NCBI GenBank assembly: GCA_964495555.1 | Contig: CAZBWA010000059.1 | Coordinates: forward strand, 1-10,876 | DNA: 10,876 bases | Direction of reading: 5' to 3' | Source of the DNA: VGCC01 sp964495555 | GTDB lineage: Bacteria > Actinomycetota > Actinomycetes > S36-B12 | Shown: positions 6,384-10,876 of the stretch, piece by piece | Layout of the letters: each line of letters begins with the position of its first letter | How positions within the stretch are numbered: the first letter of the stretch is position 1 | Position numbers and translations under genes: made by a program | The notes under the pieces: generated by a model | What the model was told of the DNA's origin: nothing | Database searches by the model: none | What the model saw: the letters and a program-made list of their open reading frames with translations, nothing else

Positions 6384-7706
6384 GTGGACACCGTCCAGAA
6401 CCTCGGCCTCGACCTCTTCTCGCGCTCAGTCGCACTCGTCCTCGGCCTGTTCCTGTTCATCGCGACGACGACGAGCCTGCTGCGTACCGCGGTCGTTCCG
6501 CGGGCACTGCGCTCGACCATCTCCGAGGGGGTGGCAGCCGGAGTCCGGGGGATCTTCTGGAGCTTCGCCCGCCTCCGCAAGGACTACCGCAAGCGCGATT
6601 CCATCCTGGCGTGGACCGGCCCGATGATCATCGTCGCGTGGCTGCTCTCCTGGCTGTTCCTCTACGTCATCGCCTACGGCCTGTGGATCTACGGCCTGCA
6701 CGGTGGAAGGAACCTGGGGGCCGCGATCCAGCAGGCGGGGTCGAGCTTGTTCACCCTCGGGTTCGCTGCCCCGCAGACCGCGGACTCCACGATCCTGGAC
6801 TTTCTCGCCGCCGCGACCGGTCCGATCGTGATCGCGCTCCTCATCGGTTTCCTCCCGACGATCTACGCCGCCTACATCGACCGTGAGGTCCAAGTCACCA
6901 TGCACGGGTCGCTCGCGGGACAGCCGGCGTGGGGTCCGGAGTACTTGGCACGCATGGCCATGAGCAATCAAGTGGACAAGCTGGATGAGCAATACGAATT
7001 GTGGAATCGGTGGTCCGCGCAGATCCGGCTGACCCACGTCACGTATCCGGTGTTGATCTACGTACGCTCTCCACGCGCCTCCCGTTCGTGGATCGTGTCG
7101 ATGATGTCCGTCCTCGACGCCGCCGCACTGCAACTCGCGCTCAACCGGACACTGCCGCGGTCGACGGCGATCTCCACACTCATGGTGGGATCCCAGACCT
7201 TGGAGATCATGTATGCGACGTTGTTCGCCCGCCGTCCGCTGCGCTCCCGGCTCAGATTCCGTGGGTTGATGATCAGTCCGCCCGCAGCCCGTGTGTCGAA
7301 TGCCATCGACGTTCCCGGCGTGACGCGCAGGGTCGTTGCCGTGGAGATCGCATCGGCCAGCGATACCGCTGAGGGTCTGCCGATCGCCAGTGTCGAGCAA
7401 CTCGAGACACACGAGAGCGCGGACATCCAGTTGACGCGCGAGGAGTTCGACTTCGCGGTGGAGACCATCAAGGCCTCGGGCTTCCCCGTCGAGGTCGAGG
7501 GTGACGAGGCATGGGAGCAGTTCCAGATCGGGCGGAGCCGCTACGAGTACACCGCGTGGCAGATCTGCAAGGCGATCGACGCTGTGCCTGCGCCGTGGTC
7601 GGGACCCCGCCGCATTCCCACACCGGTCATCTGGCCCACCCTGGCCACGGAGGTCATGCCCAAGATCCCGGGGACCTTCGTCGATGACCCGCCCGCGACC
7701 ACATGA
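6384..7706 (+). CDS. Ion-channel-like membrane protein (2TM-pore core)
   Basis: Function not established. The 440-aa protein has a first membrane helix at about 15-37, then helices at about 78-104 and 138-164 that flank a pore-like segment (111-130, GSSLFTLGFAAP). This TM-pore-TM arrangement resembles K+ channels, but the filter reads TLGFA instead of TVGYG, so ion selectivity is uncertain. Residues from about 165 to the end are mostly soluble and probably cytoplasmic; the stretch VLIYVRSPRASRSWIVSMMSVLDAAAL resembles a conserved block I recall from uncharacterised ion-channel-family proteins. GTG at 6384 was chosen over an in-frame start at 6318 because the latter would place the inverted repeat inside the gene, and because of the -10-like hexamer. 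The stop overlaps the GDT1-family gene as ATGA, so the two are likely made together. Confidence 0.75.
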   Translation: MDTVQNLGLDLFSRSVALVLGLFLFIATTTSLLRTAVVPRALRSTISEGVAAGVRGIFWSFARLRKDYRKRDSILAWTGPMIIVAWLLSWLFLYVIAYGLWIYGLHGGRNLGAAIQQAGSSLFTLGFAAPQTADSTILDFLAAATGPIVIALLIGFLPTIYAAYIDREVQVTMHGSLAGQPAWGPEYLARMAMSNQVDKLDEQYELWNRWSAQIRLTHVTYPVLIYVRSPRASRSWIVSMMSVLDAAALQLALNRTLPRSTAISTLMVGSQTLEIMYATLFARRPLRSRLRFRGLMISPPAARVSNAIDVPGVTRRVVAVEIASASDTAEGLPIASVEQLETHESADIQLTREEFDFAVETIKASGFPVEVEGDEAWEQFQIGRSRYEYTAWQICKAIDAVPAPWSGPRRIPTPVIWPTLATEVMPKIPGTFVDDPPATT

Positions 7707-8341
7707 CCCTCGACGTCCTCACCGCACTCACCACCTTCGCCCTGATCTTCCCGGCGGAGCTCCCCGACAAGACGTTCATCGCCACCCTGGTGCTTGCCAC
7801 GCGCTTTCCCCGCCGGGCGGTGTGGATCGGTGTCGCGGCGGCCTTCGCGGTGCAGACGGCGATCGCCGTCCTCGCCGGCGGGCTGCTGTCCCTCGCCCCC
7901 GAGCGTCTGGTGCTCGGCATCACGTTCGTGCTGTTCGCCGCCGGTGCGGTGATCATGGCGCGTGGTGGTCTCGCATCGCGGGCGAAGGAGCGCGAGGCCG
8001 AGCAGGCCGAGACCGAGGAGGTGGAGGGCTCCGGGCGGATCGCGGAGATCCCGGCACGTCCGAACTTCTGGCTCGTGGTCACCACGAGTTTCGGAGTCCT
8101 CTTCGCCGCCGAATGGGGGGATCTCAGTCAGATCCTCACCGCGGGTCTGGCCGCACGTACGGCGGAGCCCGTCAGCGTCTTCCTCGGTTCCTGGGTCGCA
8201 CTCATCACGGTGGGAGCCGTGGCGTGCCTCATCGGTGGCTTCGTGCGCGACCGCTTCCCCATCTGGCGGATCAAACTCGTGTCCGCCGCGATCCTGACCG
8301 CGCTGGCGATCTGGACGGCGATCGAGTTCTTCGCGGCCTGA
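7703..8341 (+). CDS. TMEM165/GDT1 family cation transporter
   Basis: Member of the UPF0016/GDT1 family of membrane cation transporters; bacterial members studied export Mn2+ and eukaryotic ones move Ca2+ or Mn2+ in exchange for protons. The 212-aa protein has the two-repeat layout of the family, about three helices each side of a charged loop (about 92-118). The signature acidic motifs are E19-L-P-D22-K in the first repeat and E137-W-G-D140 in the second; ELPDK is a variant of ExGDK that I associate with actinobacterial members. The ATG overlaps the stop of the channel-like gene by 4 nt and has no Shine-Dalgarno of its own. The gene ends 14 bp from the convergent SEC-C gene. Manganese export is the likeliest role but this is inferred from family only. 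Confidence 0.88.
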   Translation: MTLDVLTALTTFALIFPAELPDKTFIATLVLATRFPRRAVWIGVAAAFAVQTAIAVLAGGLLSLAPERLVLGITFVLFAAGAVIMARGGLASRAKEREAEQAETEEVEGSGRIAEIPARPNFWLVVTTSFGVLFAAEWGDLSQILTAGLAARTAEPVSVFLGSWVALITVGAVACLIGGFVRDRFPIWRIKLVSAAILTALAIWTAIEFFAA

Positions 8342-8355
8342 TCAACCTGCTCCGA

Positions 8356-9300
8356 TTAGCGCAGAGTGACCTGACGCGTCGTCAGTCCCGCGCGTGCACG
8401 CCTCTCCGCATCCGTCAACGGAGCCGTCACCGCAAGCGCCTCGCCGAGTCGCACGCCGAATGCTGCTGCGGGTTCCTCCACCGCAGCAGCGCCCATACCG
8501 AGTGGCAGGTCCCAGACGGGGACGATCAGTCCCTGCGCACGGAACATGCCGACGAGGCGGGTGTCCGGTCCCAGTGACGATGCATCGGATGCGTGCAGGC
8601 GCGCAAGAGCGTCCAGGAGCTTCTCCTCCGGATGGGGGAGGATCCAGCGCAGGTGCTCCTTCTCCCCCATCTGCGTCCAGTAGGCCGCATCCACGCTGGT
8701 CAATCGCGCGGTCGGGTTCGCGTACTCCTTCGCGCGTTCGAGGGAAGCCTGGACATCGGCCGACACCCCATCGGTGTCGATCCAGAAGTCGAAGTCGTCG
8801 TGCACGGTGATCTGCAGGGTCACGCTCACGTCGACGAGGTCCTGCAGCCGCGGATCCTCCGGGCCCACGCGCTCCAGGGCGACGGGGTTGCCGGGCTCGG
8901 CGTCCAGCGCGCGCAGGAGGACGTCGGCGAGGTCACGGGAGGCATCCCCGGACCCGACGGTGGTCTGCAGCCCCAGGAGCACGTCTCCGTTGGTGCGCAC
9001 CAGCCCCGGCCACGCCATGGGCAGCACGGTCGCCAACGTCACCGCGCGGTCACCCACTCCCTTCACCAGCGTGAGTGAGGTCGTCGCCGAGGGCACGAGT
9101 TCCCGCATGGCGACGATGTCGCACTCGGAGGCGAAACCCTCGAAGGGACGGGCGGGTGCCGTCACCGCACGCGAGGCCTCCTTGCCATGGCAGGCCTTGT
9201 ACCGGCGCCCCGAGCCGCACGGGCAGGGCTCGCGCATCCCGACGACGGGGATGTCACCCTCGACCACGGACCCACCGACGCGCTTCGCCTTCTTTCCCAT
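8356..9300 (-). CDS. SEC-C motif protein, DUF5926-like
   Basis: Conserved actinobacterial protein of unknown function. The 314-aa product opens with a basic stretch (MGKKAKR) and a SEC-C zinc-binding motif, CPCGSGRRYKACHG, with ligands C26, C28, C37 and H38, as in the SecA C-terminus. The remaining 270 residues form a predicted soluble domain that I recognise only as DUF5926-like, with segments such as DFDFWIDTD, EHLRWILPHPEEKLLDALARLHA and PVWDLPLGMGA. There is no signal peptide or membrane helix. ATG at 9300 was chosen over much longer in-frame extensions because it places SEC-C near the start and sits 11 bp after the glycerophosphodiesterase stop. TAGGTT at 9309-9314 on this strand could be an internal -10 (8 nt from ATG). 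It converges on the GDT1 gene with a 14-bp gap and no visible terminator. Confidence 0.87.
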   Translation of the reverse strand: MGKKAKRVGGSVVEGDIPVVGMREPCPCGSGRRYKACHGKEASRAVTAPARPFEGFASECDIVAMRELVPSATTSLTLVKGVGDRAVTLATVLPMAWPGLVRTNGDVLLGLQTTVGSGDASRDLADVLLRALDAEPGNPVALERVGPEDPRLQDLVDVSVTLQITVHDDFDFWIDTDGVSADVQASLERAKEYANPTARLTSVDAAYWTQMGEKEHLRWILPHPEEKLLDALARLHASDASSLGPDTRLVGMFRAQGLIVPVWDLPLGMGAAAVEEPAAAFGVRLGEALAVTAPLTDAERRARAGLTTRQVTLR

Positions 9301-9311
9301 GACGGAGGAAC

Positions 9312-10082
9312 CTACCTGCCGAGCCAGGCGAGGATCTGCGCCGGTTTGTTGGTGATGATCACATCGACGCCGAGTTCCCGGCACAGATCGAAGTCCGCGC
9401 GCTCGTCGACCACCCACACGTGCACCTGCCCACCCTGCGCCTTCACCGCACGGACCAGGTCGGGGTCGCAGCGCACGACGTCGATTCCCGGGCCGAGCGC
9501 TTCGACACCGGGGGGAAGGTGCCAGGCCCGGGAGAACCAGGGTCGACGCCTGCGCAGGTACACCGTCGGGATTCCGGGGACGAGTCTGCGCATCCGTACG
9601 ACAGCCATACGCGAGAAACTCATCATCCGTACGCGATGGGCTGTCCCGTCGCGCACCAGGCCGAAGGAGCGCAACACGCGCGCCAACTCCTCCTCCACGT
9701 ACCGGCCGAAGCGGATCGGATGCTTGGTCTCGATGGCGAACTCGAGGGTCGTCGAGGCGTCGAGCAGGGTGGAGAGGAACGTCTCCAGCGTCAGGAGTCG
9801 GGTGCGCAATTCCGAGGGCGGGTCCTCGAAGTCGTGCCAGCCCTGGCCGCCGAACGTGTGCTCCTGGAGCTCGGCGAGCATGAAGTTCGACACGGCACCG
9901 GTTCCCGGGCTGGTGCGGTCGATGCGTCGATCGTGGACCAGCACCAGGGTGCCGTCGGCGGTCATCCGGACGTCGCATTCGACCGCGTCCGCACCGGCCT
10001 CGACCGCCCGCAGGTAGGCCGCCATCGAGTGCTCGGGCTCCTCCGAGGAGTACCCCCGATGCGCGACGACCTGGACGCTCAC
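9312..10082 (-). CDS. Glycerophosphodiester phosphodiesterase
   Basis: TIM-barrel enzyme that hydrolyses glycerophosphodiesters from phospholipid turnover to glycerol-3-phosphate and an alcohol, using a divalent metal. The 256-aa protein has the family residues in order: HRG (H8, R9), PEHS in place of the usual PENT (E17), VECDVRMTADG (E35, D37), LVHD (H50), and EFAIETKHP (E118, K120), with VHVWVVDE and VDVIITNKPAQI near the end. There is no signal peptide, so it acts in the cytoplasm. GTG at 10082 was chosen because the protein then begins MSVQVVAHRG, as family members do, and because the longer frame would run through the divergent HAD gene. It has a CACTAT hexamer 7 nt upstream. The SEC-C gene follows after 11 bp, probably in the same operon. 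Confidence 0.93.
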   Translation of the reverse strand: MSVQVVAHRGYSSEEPEHSMAAYLRAVEAGADAVECDVRMTADGTLVLVHDRRIDRTSPGTGAVSNFMLAELQEHTFGGQGWHDFEDPPSELRTRLLTLETFLSTLLDASTTLEFAIETKHPIRFGRYVEEELARVLRSFGLVRDGTAHRVRMMSFSRMAVVRMRRLVPGIPTVYLRRRRPWFSRAWHLPPGVEALGPGIDVVRCDPDLVRAVKAQGGQVHVWVVDERADFDLCRELGVDVIITNKPAQILAWLGR

Positions 10083-10117
10083 GCGGCCAATAGTGGGGCA
10101 CCTGCCATCATCCGCCT
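10083..10117. promoter_or_regulatory. 35-bp divergent control region
   Basis: Only 35 bp separate the two GTG starts. On the minus strand CACTAT (10090-10095) lies 7 nt before the glycerophosphodiesterase start. On the plus strand CATCAT (10106-10111) lies 6 nt before the HAD start. The two hexamers are 10 bp apart and neither start has a Shine-Dalgarno. Any -35 contacts would fall near or inside the opposite gene, so RNA polymerase could hardly occupy both at once. Confidence 0.45.
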
Positions 10118-10816
10118 GTGCCGACCCCGTCTCCTGCCCACGCGTCCGAGTTCCCCGATGCCGTGCTGTTCGATCTCGATGGCACCTTGACCGATTCGGC
10201 ACCCGGTCTGCTCGCGGGCATCCGGTTCGCACTCGACGCGATGGGAGTGGAGGAGCCCGACGAGGCGACCATGCGCACGTTCCTCGGTCCCCCGCTGTGG
10301 GTGACGTTCCGCGATCACTTCGGCATGAACCCGACCGACGTGGAGCGCACGATCGAGCTGTACCGGGAGTACTACCACGACGCCGGGATGTTCGAGAACT
10401 CCGTCTACGACGGCATCCCCGAACTGCTCGACACGTTGCGTGCATCCGGTGTGCGTCTCGCCGTTGCCACGTCGAAGCCCGAGTACTCGGCGGCCCAGAT
10501 CCTGGAGCGGTTCGATCTCGCTCCGTACTTCGAATTCCTGGGTGCCGACGACCTCGCGGGTACGCGCAGCGCCAAGCACCTGGTCATCGCGCACACACTC
10601 GCCCACACCGGGCTGGATCCCACCGCGCAGTCGCTGGTGATGGTGGGTGATCGGCGCCACGACATCGAGGGGGCCGAGGTGCACGGCATCCCCGGCGTCG
10701 GTGTCCTCTGGGGCTACGGCGATCGCGAGGAACTCACGCGGGCCGGTGCGCACAGGATCGTCGAGACTCCCGCGGATCTCACTGCGGTCTTGCATTCCCC
10801 CGCATCCAGGCCCTAG
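10118..10816 (+). CDS. HAD hydrolase, phosphoglycolate phosphatase-like
   Basis: HAD-superfamily phosphatase of the Gph/PGMB-like group with a small helical cap between motifs I and II. The 232-aa protein has DLDGTLTDS (nucleophile D19, acid D21), ATSKP (T118-S119), the motif III lysine K153 in SAKHL, and VGDRRHDIEGA (D178, D182). The substrate could be phosphoglycolate, a nucleotide or a sugar phosphate; the sequence alone does not decide. GTG at 10118 is supported by the CATCAT hexamer 6 nt upstream and by a reasonable 16-residue lead before the first strand (AVLFDLDG). It is divergent from the glycerophosphodiesterase. Its TAG stop shares bases with a probable convergent stop on the minus strand. 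Confidence 0.9.
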   Translation: MPTPSPAHASEFPDAVLFDLDGTLTDSAPGLLAGIRFALDAMGVEEPDEATMRTFLGPPLWVTFRDHFGMNPTDVERTIELYREYYHDAGMFENSVYDGIPELLDTLRASGVRLAVATSKPEYSAAQILERFDLAPYFEFLGADDLAGTRSAKHLVIAHTLAHTGLDPTAQSLVMVGDRRHDIEGAEVHGIPGVGVLWGYGDREELTRAGAHRIVETPADLTAVLHSPASRP

Positions 10817-10876
10817 CTTCGACCGAATCGACGCGTCAGATCGTCGCTGACCAGAAGACGCACGTCCTCGCGGATG
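10813..10876 (-). CDS. Probable 3' end of a convergent gene (partial)
   Basis: On the minus strand one frame entering from the right edge reads IREDVRLLVSDDLTRRFGRS and stops at a TAG at 10813-10815. The composition, with an alternating charged/hydrophobic pattern, looks like a real protein C-terminus rather than noise, but only 20 codons are visible and no family can be named. Its stop overlaps the HAD gene's stop by two bases within the palindrome CTAG (10813-10816). Another minus frame is also open here, so this is tentative. Confidence 0.4.
   Translation of the reverse strand, partial: IREDVRLLVSDDLTRRFGRS

Noticed and set aside
9301..10101. N-terminal extension of the SEC-C protein frame over the glycerophosphodiesterase gene
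   Set aside because: It overlaps a well-supported gene in another frame on the same strand; the basic start MGKKAKR just before SEC-C is the sensible start.
10083..10445. N-terminal extension of the glycerophosphodiesterase frame
   Set aside because: It would run antisense through the HAD gene, is rich in R, and lacks family similarity; the family begins at the VVAHRG strand.
1..10876. CRISPR array, insertion sequence, tRNA/rRNA, prophage or defence cassette
   Set aside because: No direct-repeat/spacer pattern, transposase or integrase motifs, terminal inverted repeats, cloverleaf or rRNA sequence was seen; the content is housekeeping genes with uniform composition.

Overview
The window is a gene-dense, high-GC stretch of a chromosome from an actinobacterium (Actinomycetota). 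The lineage call rests on four things: a bacterial proteasome activator (Bpa/PafE) ending in a GxYL docking motif, a DUF4446 protein next to prephenate dehydratase, a SEC-C/DUF5926-like protein next to a glycerophosphodiesterase, and many GTG starts without ribosome binding sites. Species or genus cannot be read from it. I see no mobile element, CRISPR array, rRNA or tRNA, and no sign of recent transfer.

Layout. (1) Positions 1-2894, plus strand: the proteasome activator bpa, seryl-tRNA synthetase serS, and a Cof-type HAD phosphatase whose start overlaps the serS stop by 4 nt. (2) Positions 2980-6298, minus strand: one tightly packed operon, read in the order DUF4446 membrane protein, pheA (prephenate dehydratase, phenylalanine synthesis), rfbB and rfbD (two steps of dTDP-L-rhamnose synthesis). 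(3) Positions 6384-8341, plus strand, divergent from that operon: a 440-aa membrane protein with a K+-channel-like TM-pore-TM core, overlapping by 4 nt a TMEM165/GDT1-family cation transporter. (4) Positions 8356-10082, minus strand: a cytosolic glycerophosphodiester phosphodiesterase followed by a SEC-C zinc-motif protein. (5) Positions 10118-10816, plus strand: a phosphoglycolate-phosphatase-like HAD hydrolase. Its stop shares bases with the likely end of a convergent gene that runs off the right edge.

The genes are mostly housekeeping: protein turnover, tRNA charging, amino acid synthesis, nucleotide-sugar synthesis, lipid-headgroup recycling and metal handling. The signals most worth checking are regulatory and architectural. 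Six genes that open a transcription unit have a -10-like hexamer (A at position 2, T at position 6) ending 6 or 7 nt before the start codon, as expected for leaderless mRNAs, while several operon-internal genes carry purine-rich Shine-Dalgarno sequences. A perfect 8-bp dyad lies between the DUF4446 operon and the channel-like gene, outside both predicted leaderless transcripts, so it is operator-like. A 35-bp divergent control region separates the glycerophosphodiesterase and HAD genes. The channel-like protein, with a filter-like TLGFA sequence and a translationally linked GDT1 transporter, is the best candidate for an undescribed functional pair. I found no clearly novel multi-gene system.
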